In this document: positions 12,701 through 25,000 of the stretch, piece after piece
How the letters are laid out: each line of letters starts with the position of its first letter
Position numbering within the stretch: position 1 is the stretch's first letter
From: Sanderia malayensis
Taxonomy: Eukaryota; Cnidaria; Scyphozoa; Semaeostomeae; Pelagiidae
Reading direction: 5' to 3'
Assembly: GCA_013076295.1 (NCBI GenBank)
Contig: RQOL01000532.1
Location: 1,984,001-2,048,000 of the forward strand
Length of the DNA stretch: 64,000 nt
Notes under the pieces: generated by a model
Database searches by the model: none
What the model saw: the letters and a program-made list of their open reading frames with translations, nothing else
What the model was told of the DNA's origin: nothing
Position numbers and translations under genes: made by a program

Positions 12701-12930
12701 CTGCGTTAATCAATCTTTGTTAACGATGAAAAATGCAGAGAAACGATCAGTTATAGTGACCAAGTGTTTGAAAACAGAAGAATTAGCCAGGTCATAGAAA
12801 TTACAAATTCTACCTCAGCTCTCGCTTGCTCCTGAACTGCTTTTATGTTCATTCCCGTTGCAACATCGCGGCCATCTTGTCTTTGAGGAAAGGAGGTTTG
12901 AGATGTTGCGATATTCGTTGGATTTGACAT
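6733..12930 (-). CDS. AT-hook and multi-C2H2 zinc-finger protein, 7 exons, 888 aa
   Basis: Probable nuclear DNA-binding regulator. Exons: 12930-12814, 11938-11878, 11263-10799, 10260-9664, 9156-8875, 8503-7553, 6926-6733; phases agree (2667 nt). In order: a Gln-rich leader; a divergent finger with CGRC; an AT-hook (GRGRPRK) at the start of exon 4; a basic poly-Gln stretch; then eight C2H2 fingers, among them PCSIC, KCKVC, PCEHC, ICDVC, VCESC, KCDHC and YCTIC types. One finger has the long [10 protein letters not shown] spacing between its cysteines. The C-terminal third is low complexity, with a repeated SHAERxNIM-like motif and heptad-like repeats of D/E-M-x-R. AT-hook plus C2H2 recalls the PATZ/VEZF group, but no BTB domain is present and I cannot name an orthologue. 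Introns contain several MITEs. Confidence 0.85.
6977..7136. repeat. (ATCC)n-rich degenerate microsatellite
   Basis: Runs of catccatc alternate with ccaccaatc-type variants over about 160 bp in the last intron of the zinc-finger gene. The repeat is imperfect, so it is an old tetranucleotide array. Confidence 0.85.
9445..9582. mobile_element. Pogo/Tc1-like MITE, copy 1
   Basis: Starts CAGTCAAATCTGCATGGTTC and ends in the inverse of a CGGTCAACTTTGTTTGATTTG end. TA follows the right end; the left flank is TG, a likely mutated TA. The same family is found at 10478-10642, 37283-37467 and 47715-47899. It lies in a zinc-finger gene intron. Confidence 0.7.
10400..10731. mobile_element. Pogo-like MITE (outer), split by a second MITE
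   Basis: The left end CAGTAAAATCCCCACAACTC pairs with a right end whose reverse complement begins CAGTAAAGTGCCGATAACTC. TA flanks both sides. Without the inner element (10478-10642) it is about 165 bp. It sits in intron 3 of the zinc-finger gene. Confidence 0.7.
10478..10642. mobile_element. Pogo/Tc1-like MITE (inner), nested in another MITE
   Basis: Begins CAGTCACCTCTGTCTAATTC; the reverse complement of its other end begins CAATCAAATCTGCATAGCTC. It is flanked by TA on both sides. It interrupts the older element at 10400-10731, so it jumped later. Confidence 0.75.
11319..11680. mobile_element. MITE with near-perfect CCGTATTTCCTCTAAT ends, TA target
   Basis: The two ends are inverted copies of CCGTATTTCCTCTAAT followed by GCGCCC-type subrepeats such as aataagcgcccacc, and TA flanks both sides. 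Length is 362 bp with no coding capacity. It lies in intron 2 of the zinc-finger gene. Confidence 0.8.
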
Positions 12931-13779
12931 CTTCTCGAGACTTTTCTTGAATATAATTCGCGTAAAATGTAGACAATTAGTTTATTACAATTATTAGCTG
13001 TGTTAATAGTAAATATCGTTGAAAATTAAGCATAAAATCTTTAATTAAAACATCGATTTCCACACCCTTGCAAAACTTCCATTCATTTCACCCGTGATGA
13101 AGAAGGCAACGCGGGGGATAGCTGGCTTATTATCATAACACTGGCTATTGATTCAACAACAACAACAGGGGGGACAATGCAGGATACAATAAATTCACAA
13201 AGGTGGGTGCTACAACCAAATATAAGTTGATAGTCCCAGGGGAAGTTTTGAAATTTGAATAATCTCTTAGAAATAGAAGCAATTGAATATTGATCGCATA
13301 TTATATAACAGTGTTCTTTTTAAGATGGTTTTATTATTTTCAACTATATTTTATTAATTGCATATTTTAATTTATTTTAATTTTTCACTGCTTCGTACTG
13401 CCAGCTCATATCGTTCTCGTGTTGCTATCACAAAAAATTCCTAAAAAATAAATAAATCATTAAATTCTAACAATTTTAGGCTTAAAGTAATGTACAAGCT
13501 ATAAGCAATGTTATGAGACATGATTTATTTCTAAAGAGTCTATGATAAATGAGATATTTGACTTTTAAAAGTGGTTATTCTCAAGTTCGCCGGGATCAAG
13601 AAGAAGAGCAAATCTCGTCAGATGTCGTACCACCGCCCCAAACACGTGCCATTGTCCATTTCCACTCCAGGTGTTATAATATCTGGTGCGCCGCTTGTGG
13701 TTTTGTTTAATGGTTATTTCATCTCTGTGTTCACTGTGCCATTACGTGACTTTTATTATGTAATAATGCCGCCAAGATA
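12931..13779. promoter_or_regulatory. Divergent promoter region, zinc-finger gene / ABCD gene
   Basis: An 849-bp gap between two starts that point away from each other. The DNA is AT-rich. I see no TATA box, repeat or ORF that can be supported, but by position it must carry the promoters of both genes. Confidence 0.45.
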
Positions 13780-16700
13780 ATGCAAAGAGTCAAAGAGATA
13801 ACCTCTGGCAAGATCACATCACGGCAAGTTGTTTTTGCAACAGCGTTGGCCTGTGCCGGTGCCTACGGAACAAGAAAAATCTTCGAGCGAGCCTATCCGA
13901 AGATTTCTTCATTAATTGTCGGTAAAAAGTCGCATGAAAACAAAATAAACCTTGATTACCCACCTGCCTTGAAAGAAAATGAAAGAAGAAAAACCCATCC
14001 TGCTGTAGACTACGAATTCTTGAGTCAACTTTATAAATTAATTAGGATTATTTTGCCTGGTTTCTTTTCGAAAGAGTTTGCCTTCCTGAGTTTACACTCG
14101 GGGGCCTTGATTGCTAGGACATTTCTTTCAATTTACGTGGCAGCTTTAGACGGACGTCTTGTGAGAAGCATTGTGCAAAAGGACGTGAAAAAATTCCTCC
14201 TTTACATGACAAAATGGATTGTCGTGTCCATTCCTTGCTCATTTGTTAACAGTCTGTTGAGATACTTGGAAAGAAAGCTTGGTTTGGCCTTCAGGAATAA
14301 ACTAGCCAGCCATTCCTACAAGTTATATTTCCAAAAGCAGACGTATTATAAAATAGGGAACCTCGACAGTCGCTTAGTCAACCCAGATGAATGCTTAACA
14401 GAAGATATTAGACTTTTCTGTGACTCAGTGGCACATTTGTATTCTCATGTGACCAAACCATTGCTTGATATCATTGTAATCTGCTTTACTTTGAGACAAA
14501 TAGCTGTGAAACGTCAATCTTCATGGATCACACCCATATGCATAGCCACTTGTGTTACGTTTTTTACCAGCGAGATATTAAAGGGGTTCTCCCCGAGATT
14601 CGGCAAACTGGTAGCAGATGAGTCACAGAAGAGGGGCTACCTGAGATACATCCATTCCAGGATAATCACAAATTCTGAAGAAATTGCTTTCTACAGAGGA
14701 CATCAGGTAATGTATTGTCATTTCATACAGTTCTGGGTCATCCTGTAGATATTCCCTGTAGTTCTGGCTCATCCCATAGATATTCCCCTGTAGTTCTGGC
14801 TCATCCCGTAGATATTCCCTTGCAGTAATTCAGTTGTAGTTTGTTCCCTCTTTGCCCCTCTTATTGTCCCCCCCCAACTCCCCCCTCCAATCCCCTCCAT
14901 TTTCATAGTATTTCATTCTAGGGCTTTTATTTCACTTTCTTTAGGTTGAACACAGCTTGTTGCAAAGAAGTTACAGTGCTTTGTCAAAACAAGTTGAGCA
15001 ACTTTTATCAAAACGATTATGGTACATAATGCTTGAGCAATTTTTAATGAAATATCTCTGGAGTGCCAGTGGTTTATTCATGACGGCCCTTCCGATCATT
15101 TACGGTCGAGGTATGAACTGAAAATATCCTTAGGTTATCCAATTAAACTGCTTCTCTTGTCTTTTTGTATCTGTCAACGTGCTTTGGCAGAGTGGTATGT
15201 TCTCACATAATCTCTATTTTGCAGAAATATCTCGAGATATCGATGTGAAAAGCGGAAATGATATTGTAAGCGAAAGAACGCAAGCATTTACAATTTCAAG
15301 GAATCTCCTGGTATCAGGTGCTGATGCGATTGAAAGAATCTTCTCGTCCTATAAAGAGGTTATTTTGTTTATTTTCAACTTGATAATTGTCAGCCCATTC
15401 TATCTCAACCCTTATGACCTTTCTCTGGCCTGCCTGGCTGCAACAAGTGATTTACTTTATGTATACTCCATGAATATTCAAATTTCAAAAATGACATTTT
15501 GAAATACACCAAAGTATGGGTAACAAATAGTCCAAACCTACTAATTAGGGCCTTCTGATCATTTTGAGACAAGTTTCAGCTCTCTAGGACAGTTGGTTCA
15601 AAAATTGGTCCCAACATTAGCTGATACCATTCTGTTCTCAACACATTTCGTATTTTCAGATAATCGAACTAGCAGGATACACTCAGAGAGTTTCTCAGAT
15701 GATCTCCGTATTTGATGACATCAACAAGGGACATTATGTGAAAGCAAAAAAGTCCAAAGAAGCATGGGACAGTCATTTTGCACTCCACGAAATCCAGGAA
15801 GCAGGGAACTTCAAGTACGGGCAAGTTGTCAACTTGCAACAATTAGCAAACGTTTCAGCAACAGAAACAAAAGGTGATATTGTCCTTGAACATCTCTCAG
15901 TTATCACACCAAATGGAGATGTCGTTGTTCCAGATTTATCTTTATTCGTAAGTGTCCAAAGCTGCATCTTTTGTGTCCAGAGAAGCACTAGTAAGAGAGT
16001 AGGGCATATATAGCTTCCTTACACACGCACACACTCACTGGCATAATCCCTCCCCATACATCACTCAAACCCTTTATTATTCTCTAATTCACGTTGGGTA
16101 CTTTCTAACAAGCCCACCCCTTTTCTCTAACGAGCCTTCTTTATTACCATCTGCAAGACAATATAACAGAACCAATTATAAATTTGTTATGTAATTTTTC
16201 TTGCTGCTTCTATTCTTCTCTCATAAGTTCTCTGATACATATCCTCTCAAACCCTTTAATAGAACAAACGTTCTTAAAGCCCAGCCCTCATATGCAGTCT
16301 CTAATAAAACCTTTTCTATTTCTGTTTTCTGTGTCCATAACCCTAGGCATTTGTTCCCCATAGTTAATTCCCTATGTACGATCGTTTCTCATTTTCAGCT
16401 CAATCAAGACGTTCATTTGTTAATTGCTGGTCCCAACGGTTGTGGAAAGAGCTCTCTATTCAGAATACTCAGTGGCCTTTGGCCTGTTTACGGCATTGGA
16501 AAACTGGCCAAACCCTCTCCCAGTGCAATGTTCTACATTCCACAAAGGTGTGTTCTGCATTCAAAACTTTACTTTGCTCAGTATAGAGGACCTTGTTAGC
16601 AGCATGTGGGCCACAGGGTTATTACCTGGCGTAATTGAAAACTGAATTATCATTAAATGCAGCAATGAAATGAATGCAGCAATGAATTCAGTAATGTAAC

Positions 16701-18439
16701 TTGCTTTATTTAAAGTATCCAACATACAGATTCATCATATAAGAGGTGCTGTTTACACCGGTATAAAGTGCTCAATGTACAAAGTACAGAGCATTAATTG
16801 TAGGGTATGCAATTGTAGATTAATTGTAGTTGGGTGCCAAGGCCATAATGGTAGACTGTAAATAAACTTTATAGTTTGCCTGACGAGTGCTCTAGCATGA
16901 AGCTCAGAGTCCACCACAGAAAATCAGGTTTTTCTTGCTGTGCTGACAAATTTTTATATTTATTTCCTGATTTTCATTTATGTTTTTAATTTTGATTTTT
17001 CAGACCTTACATGACTCTTGGCTCCCTGAGGGACCAAGTGATCTACCCAGATACAGTCGCAGACATGAAAAGAAAACGTTTTACTGACAATGATCTACAA
17101 CAAATACTAGACAGTGTCTACCTAAGCTACGTCATAGCCAGAGAGGGAGGTAAGTTATCGTGATCATTAGTATAGCTAACACTGATCAAGCAAAGTCTGA
17201 CTTCGAGAAAATCCACTGTCTTGCAAGTCATTGAACGAAATTTTCTTAAATTATGTTCATGCTAGAGGTTGAAAAAACTCTTTTTATTTTTTATTCTTTT
17301 TTGTTATATGCAATAACCTTCAATTTGTTGAAGTTTGCATTATTTGGTAGATGGATATAGAGATAGATAGATAGCTTCGCCTGAACAGAGGTGTTCAGTA
17401 GAAATCAGAAATCCACCACAAACAACATTTTCAGTGCCCACACTCGTGACTGAGGGGGTAACTAAGTATATTATAAAAATACTGATGTTGATGGTGATGA
17501 TGAAACGTCATTGGTCTTCCCCCCGTGCACCAGGGGAATCTTCGTTTGATTTCAATGCGCTTTGTTCTTGCTACAGGGTGGGATGCAGTGAGCGATTGGA
17601 TGGATGTGCTATCTGGTGGTGAAAAGCAAAGAATGGGAATGGCCAGGTTATTTTATCACAAGTAAGCTTGGCGATAGAGAAATTAAACCTCGTTGTGTCA
17701 TATAGAGTTGTGTGTTGTTGTGAGCCATCCCAGATTTTAGCAGCTGGAATCAGAGCCACTATTCCCCATAACGTCTATATAACTAGCATGACGTAGCGTA
17801 TTAACGTTTGCATCTCCTCCGCAGGCCGAAGTATGCTTTGCTTGACGAGTGCACAAGTGCTGTAAGCATTGATGTAGAGGGGAGCATTTTTCAGAGAATC
17901 AAAGATGTCGGTGTTACGCTGCTCACTATTTCTCACAGGCCATCTCTATGGTAAGCAAATATTTCGCATAGATTGGCATGGCTATTATTAATGCTATCTT
18001 TATGTTGACATGAGTTGGAAGAAGTTCCACAATCTGTAAAACTGGCCAGCCAATCGAGTAGATCAGCCGAGCAAATAGCTGTTCTAGAAAGGTCTGCAGT
18101 TCAATCAGAGTCCCATCATAATGTCTGAGATTCAATGTATAATTCAAATAGGCTGTTAAATAATGGATGCACACCAGAGGATTGCTTGTGTGAACTCAGA
18201 AGGACTTTACAGAAGGGATATCTATCTTTTTTGATTGCAGGAAATTTCACACTCATTTGCTGCAGTTTGATGGGGAAGGGGGCTGGAGACTAGAGAAGCT
18301 AAACACTGCAACGAGGCTGACTCTACGAGAAGAGAAAGAGAGATTAGAGACGCAGTTAGGTGGAGTGCCACAGATGCAACGAAGGCTCAAGGAACTGTGT
18401 CTGCTACTCGGTGAAGACTCTGTTCTCAACACAGAATGA
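13780..18439 (+). CDS. ABCD1/2-like: Peroxisomal ABC half-transporter, ABCD1/ABCD2 type, 9 exons, 739 aa
   Basis: Imports very-long-chain acyl-CoA into peroxisomes for beta-oxidation and works as a dimer. Exons: 13780-14706, 14945-15110, 15225-15358, 15660-15947, 16399-16547, 17004-17149, 17577-17661, 17825-17950, 18241-18439; phases agree (2220 nt). The length is close to human ABCD1 (745 aa) and ABCD2 (740 aa). Seen: the [10 protein letters not shown] loop (201-210) and the EAA-like EEIAFYRGH (300-308), both typical of ABCD1/2. In the nucleotide-binding domain: Walker [10 protein letters not shown] (516-524), signature LSGGEKQ (615-621), Walker B YALLDE (635-640) and H-loop His669. All catalytic motifs are intact. 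ABCD1 and ABCD2 arose by vertebrate duplication, so this is probably the single pre-duplication orthologue. It is tail-to-tail with LRGUK. Confidence 0.95.
14726..14822. repeat. Three-copy 31-bp tandem repeat in ABCD intron 1
   Basis: The unit gttctggctcatcccgtaga followed by tattcccctgta is repeated three times with few changes, just after the first donor site. Confidence 0.8.
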
Positions 18440-18650
18440 TAATACGAAGATACTAACATTTGCAATGCTTTGATTCTTCGTGCGAATGTATTTGGTTATT
18501 GTTCGAATCAATTGGTTGTTCTTTTTAATTTGACGTGATATGTTTTTATTCAGATTGAATTATAAAACGAAAATGTGGCTGACCTTAGCTGATATAAGAG
18601 ATTGAATGTGAAAACGAGAAATACTCGTGTTGTACACTTCTTACTAACGA

Positions 18651-18656
18651 AATAAA
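18651..18656 (+). terminator. Polyadenylation signal AATAAA of the ABCD gene
   Basis: AATAAA is 212 bp past the ABCD stop codon. A second AATAAA lies near 18807. The remaining space to 19000 is the 3' UTR zone shared with the converging LRGUK gene and shows no other feature. Confidence 0.5.
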
Positions 18657-19000
18657 TAATATGCACCATTTATTTTGTTTTATCGACCTTACTGATTATA
18701 TGTTATTATTTAATGTTTTGCAGATGGTGTTTGAATGATAGAGGCTTCCAACTTTATTCCCTTGCTTCATTTATTTGATATATATATTTACACTGACGAA
18801 TGAGCAAATAAACGATCGAAAGACTAAAAAAATCCAAGAGCAAATGTTTTTAAACTTGTAACATGTGGATAAGTATCTTAAATTGTTCGTAACAGCAGAC
18901 CATTTAACTCATTGTGGACAGTAATGCAAACGGTTTGAAATACCGGTCAACAATATTGTTAGTGGATACAAAACGGTAAGAACAAACCTTGAATGGTATT

Positions 19001-22000
19001 TTAAACAGCAGATTGCAGCATAGCATGGCTTGATATATCAGACAACTGCTCGACAATATCATCGTCTTCATCGATATCTGCCATGTGATAGCCCGCATGC
19101 GCAGAGCTGAGATCAGAAGCTTCACTCGCAGTCTCGCTTTCAGAATCTGATCTTAGTTTTGCCTCGTCTTCGTAGCCGTAAACTGGGTCTGACGACAGTA
19201 GATCACTGGGAGCTGAGGAAGCACGTTTGGTGGCGTTTGCGAGTGTTAGATTTTCATAGCCGGAGATGTGTGGTATGCCATTTGCAGATAAAGGCAATCT
19301 TCAACATAAAATGCAATCAATCAGTCACATTCAATTACAGATTGTAGCAAAATGAACTTCAAGAGAAGAAACCAAACAATATAAAAATTTTTTCTCTGAC
19401 CTCACTTTGGATAGCTGCTCTTCTGATGTCGAGGTTACACCGACCGTTGCTTCTTGGACTCGCTTCAGTCTGCGCTGGATCGAGGCTTCTTCCTGTAAGA
19501 AATATATTCCATGTTCAAATCAGTTTGAGTCGTTCAAAAGCTGATCATGGCATGCAGTAAAAACCCCCATATGAGAACCAATGGGTTTAAGTACCTTCAA
19601 TGTGATGAATTTGTTCAAAACAATGGAAGAAACAATACCACCATTGTATTTAAACAATAGATTGGATGCACTGCAGTTATATCTACTTTGCACTATCAAC
19701 GAATGAATAAAGAAAAACGCTTTACTTACAGCGGGTGATTTGATGACTGACTCGGAAAGTCTTGAAGCGCGACTCGAACCACCGCAAAGACTCCGAGAAG
19801 CAGCACGTGCTTGTATCCATGGTTTCACAGGCGACGCCGCTGATGAATTATCATATGCAGTACTGACAGATTTCGATACACGTATTGACGATATGTCAGA
19901 TATGATCGAGTCTTCTGTGCCCATTGATACGTCAGAAGCTATTGAGTTTACCGGGCTCAGACCGAGATATTCCAAGACTATCTTCTTCAGTTGGCGATAT
20001 GCTTTGTCAATGTCATCTGTGAGGTGATATCAATGCAATTTTAGTCAATACCCTGAGCTGAAGTCAATTTATCATGCAGAAAAGCGTTAGTCAAGAAGAA
20101 TAGAGGAGACAGGTTGTATTAGAGAGTGATGGAGGAGAGAGGTTGCATTAGGGAATGATAAACGAGAAAGGTTGTATTAGAGAGTGACAGGAGATTGTAT
20201 TGGAGAGTGACATATGAGAGTATCTGCATTATAGAGTAGGATTGGAGGACAGAGTGATAAAGAATACTGTGTTAGTTTGTTACCACAACAAATCGTCATG
20301 TCAAAGTATCCCGGATGATCTCTGTTCATCTGTTCGTAAAGGGGGACTCTTGCAAGAGCTTGGTTGATCTGTGAATCACTGTAGAACCTATTGGATCTCA
20401 ACCGTTCTTCGTGTGCCTACATGGAAATAGATGAACAGATATTGATTGACAAACAATTGGGTTTTCTTATGCCGGTTAAAAACACTAGCGTGCAGTCTGA
20501 GTCAATTCATTATAAAAAAAATTCACCATGACTGAAAAGGTCAAGGCGTGTAGAGATGACGAAGACAATAATCTTACTTTTTCGGTTTCTGGAAGAATCA
20601 AGATGTATCTTGGCTCAAAATGAGTGTTCTTGAAGACCATGACACCCTGAGACAAAGGAAAATTGTTCACAGCTGCCACGAATCCCACAATAACTCCCGC
20701 AAAAGGGTAGAATACATGAGGAAGTTAAAAGAATGCATTAAAGAATAGGCAATAGACACTAGACAGATAAAGCCACATGAGAAGGGGCATCAGACAGTAC
20801 ATGAGAAGGGGCATCGGACAGTACATGAGAAGGGGCATCAGACAGTACATGAGAAGGGGCATCAGATAGTACATGAAGAAGGGGCATCAGACAGTGCATG
20901 AAGAAAGCTGATATGTTTGTACAATAAGATACACATGTCACACTACCTCTAGTTCCATGTGAAAGACGCATGCCAGTCCCTCTTTTGCAATGTTTTCAAT
21001 CGCATCTCTGCTTATTCCATAATGATTGTTATACATTACGCATGTCTCTATGAATTTGCCCTGGAAATTAACAAAGTTGTGCTTTCTATCACAAAGCAAC
21101 ATCTATGGTGAATATATCTGTGTTTGTCTGATTATTGATTGCTAGCCCGAAGATGAGAGAAGTATCTCTCAAAACGTCGTACTGATAAACATTCCTGTAC
21201 ATGACATGATAAACGTCTATTCCCACTACAAACTTACATGATCAATAAGCGATAAAAATTACGTCTGGGAATATAACAATTAATTACAGAATAAAGTTAG
21301 CACTACGTCACATAAAAGATGCACGTTGATTGGTTGATACTTACAGACACGCTATCTTTGTCGAACTGGTCTCTGGTTACAAAATAAATTACAGAATAAA
21401 GTTAGCACTACGTCACATAAAAGATGGACGTTGATTGGTTGATACTTACAGACACGCTATCTTTGTCAAACTGGTCTCTGGTCACAAAATTGTAATCCAC
21501 ACCATCCATTTCACTCTCTCTTGGAACTTTCTCGTTTTCTCGTAGTCCTCTTGTTGTGTGAGAGATTCTACAACAAATGTAAGATAAATATACCAACCCA
21601 GGCAAAGTAGTATATTGTCAGGAGGAAAGCTGATGCATTGGGCTTTTCGCCTCTCTGGGTAGGTCGATATGAAATCCATTTGTTAGCATAAGCAAATAAG
21701 TAAATAAATAAATAATGATATTCACCCTTGGCCGAAGAAATTTGGAAATTCTTGACAAAGTCTTTTGGTGAGAATTCGCTTACCGCAACCAGATGGTCCA
21801 GTCAGTATAAGCATTGGGTAAGGCGTCTCGATACTCGATAGAGTGCTGCAAGGATAAAAACATGCAGATGAGCGATTTGTGAAGCATCTATTCAATAACT
21901 CACAAGAAAATTTGCTGCACAAGGGAAAGCATCCTAATTCTATGAAATTCACAGTTTAGATTAGGTCAGGGTAATGCAGTGCAATGCAGTACATGTTTAA

Positions 22001-25000
22001 ATGAAGTTTAATGAGAGCTAAGAAGCAATGCAACAATTAAGAGTGGCCAAATCAGCGATGGTCTAACCTGTTCTCCAGTTTGATGGGCTGTTGGTAGGAC
22101 CGAAGTAGGTTTGTCATGTGATTACGTGATGTAAGCAACTCTCTTGATGGCTTGAAAAGATTCTGAGCTTCGACCTGAAAACGAGGTACAAATAATATTA
22201 TCACTAACAAACAATAGAGTATACATAAGCAAGAGCAATTGAGTGCATAAGACTTAACAAAGATCCATGCTTATTCAATAACATCTTAAGGTTTGTAGAT
22301 AATACCTATTGATAACAGTAGTGCATGATAAAAGTAAATACGAGAAAACTTACTTTCTCCTCAGGTGTAGCAATCGAGCCATCTAATAAAGTAATCGCAG
22401 GAATTCGAAACAAAACCGATAGACGGTAATCGGGCAAATCCTGAAATAGATCAGGTTGGATTACATTATAAATTTTTCATTATATTTTCATTTTATTTTA
22501 TTTATAAAAAATAAATAGAATAGATAAAAAAATAAAAAAGTAAAAAAAAAAAAAATAAAAAAAAAATAAAAATAAATAAAAATTTGTTGCGCTCACACCC
22601 CTTGTGTATACGCATGGATAACTACCCTTAGCATCACCCTAGACTCTTGGGTGTTGCACTACCATGAGCTCTTGCGAGTACATATTAGATGAAGTCTAAC
22701 TCTCGAGCATCATGGCGGAGCCGCTGAAATCCATTGAGGTTTTGTTTGCCCAAAGGCTGGTCTCTCAACCAGCCCGTCCAACATACTGTAGTGCCAATAC
22801 AACATGTTGACGGGGCCGGTGACTGGGTGGGACTCGAACCCACGACCTTCGGCTTGGCACGCCGACGACCTAACCACTAGGCTGTCCAGTCACACTTATA
22901 TATAGTGTCGTAAGTTCTAGTCTATAGAAGGTGTGAACACGTGACGTGTCAATCCGTAAGGGTGGGCCGATCTGCGCAATACTAGCAATCTGGATATTGC
23001 GCAGGAGCATTCATTACGTAATAGTATTCAAAATGCCTTGTGCGATCGGGCATGGGAGGTCTCAGATAGGTGGATTAAAATAGAAGCTGCGGAGGAGATA
23101 GAGCGCTTAAAGGTGGTTCAAGCACTCCAGGCGATCGTGGATGCATAAGAAAGTTATGATCAATCGATAGTAATCTGTACTAACCTGGATAGGATTGGAT
23201 GAGAAATCCAACAATCGAAGAAGAGCCAGATCTCGGATATATCTAATTTCGGATAAATCGATAATCTATAAAAGAAGAAACAAAGTCAGTGAACATTTTA
23301 ATAAGCAGAAAATGTTGTGTATTTACTCGCACATTAACTCCATGAATGGTGTGATTAAGCCTTTAAATTCAGAGATGTGTTATAACAGGTATTCTATACA
23401 ACATGCTATACAACGTACTCGGCGTTCCCTACCGAGTTACAAAAGGCATGGCACAGTTTTTGTATAATTTCACTTGTCTATTGCGTGAATTAAGCCCGCG
23501 ATTAGTGTGCACTTTTATTGAATGGCATGCATTATTAATTTAAACAAATAATAAATTGGATGGTTATAAACACGATTAGAAATGTTTTTTGGGTTGATCA
23601 GTTGCCCTGTTAACAAAATTCTTAACTGCTTATATTTATTTAATGAGTGTTTTTTGGTCGAATCAATCAGTCCTGCTATTACCCAAAGTGCATCACAGAC
23701 AGTGCTTGATGGTTTTATATAATGCGTGTTTGTGATAACTAAGCTACTTTCAGTCGCATCAGCTACTGACATCTGGTAAGTTTCTTTACTCATAACTAAA
23801 TAGATACCTTAAACGTTTTACAACAGTTCTTTATACCCGTGAATGTATTTTTGCTTGCTTATTCAGTGACATAGTCATTACGTTAAGTGTTTATCATGTC
23901 GCGAATAGGAATTTTTATGCGTGCGACGTTTTGGGAGTTGCTTCTCTTATCAAGTGGTTTCTCGAAGAGCTACCTCTCTTATTATCTAGACTATGGATAT
24001 ATTATAGATATTTATTCACCAAGACATGTCACATTACACAAGTAACTTAATAGGCAGTAAAAAGCGCGGTGTACTTATAAAAAAATGGGGCTGGAGGACA
24101 TCACAAGCTATAAGCTTCATTGTTTAAAGGAGCCATAGATGTAATAGCAGTTTGCCCGACAATCTTCAAGAAAGAAGCAAGAAGAAAACAAAACAATACC
24201 TCATTATTATTCAAACTGATGCTTTCCAACAGATCGTGTCCCTGTAAGCCCTTGAGGCCTCTGATAAAATTGTTTGATAAGTCAACCGTCTGAAATAGAA
24301 ATAAACAGTTAATCAGATTGCCATGTCCGCTATCAGAGAAATAAGAAAACGCGTACTAAAAATTTTATTTCAAATAGCTAATTATGTTGAATAACTCTTG
24401 TGGAAATGTTCGTAAACATTGGAATTTCTTTATGAACAGTTACAATAAGAAAGCTATGGTTGAAACGAAACTAAGCCATTGAAAGAAGTTAAATAAGTTG
24501 GGAGAAACATGAACTGGAGTTAATTTGAGGCAAAGCTCAAGGGGAACATTGAGTTAAGCGTTGCAATATTACAATGCAAGATTTTGATTAAAAATCCTTT
24601 AGTTAATCTGGTGTCTTGTACGCTAAACTTTTATTTGGAAATTTTGTGTGTGTAACCATCTTGAAAAACATGCATAAATAGCCAACCATGATGACTAAAC
24701 TTAATATTTAGTTATCTCAGATATTTAGTTGCCCAAAGCTACCAAATCACAGTGTTCCGATATTGCAAAACTAAAATGTATAATGAAACATTGAAAAAAA
24801 TCATTACCTGCAAATATTTCAAAGTGGAAATATTTTCAATCCTCTTTATTTGATTCTTACTCTGAGAACGAGAATAATAAAGTAAAGCTTTTCAAGTGTC
24901 GACAATCATAAAAGTGCACACATAAAAAACATAAGTAAATTAACATCAAAAGAATTTGTTTTAGTTATGAACACACAAGAAAGCTCTATTTTGGCAGTTG

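Noticed and set aside
12570..12797. 75-aa + strand ORF with many Lys and Cys
   Set aside because: It lies in intron 1 of the zinc-finger gene, antisense, with no recognisable domain.
20485..20688. LRGUK exon 15 beginning further upstream (GFVAAVNNFPLSQ)
   Set aside because: No acceptor gives the right phase there; the acceptor after a pyrimidine tract at 20647 does, and restores the kinase-domain sequence.
22827..22898. Independent tRNA-Gly gene
   Set aside because: A SINE-type body and A/T-rich tail follow directly, so it is better explained as a SINE head.
23515..23793. 92-aa minus-strand ORF in LRGUK intron 8
   Set aside because: AT-rich, no motif, no phase match to the neighbouring LRR exons.
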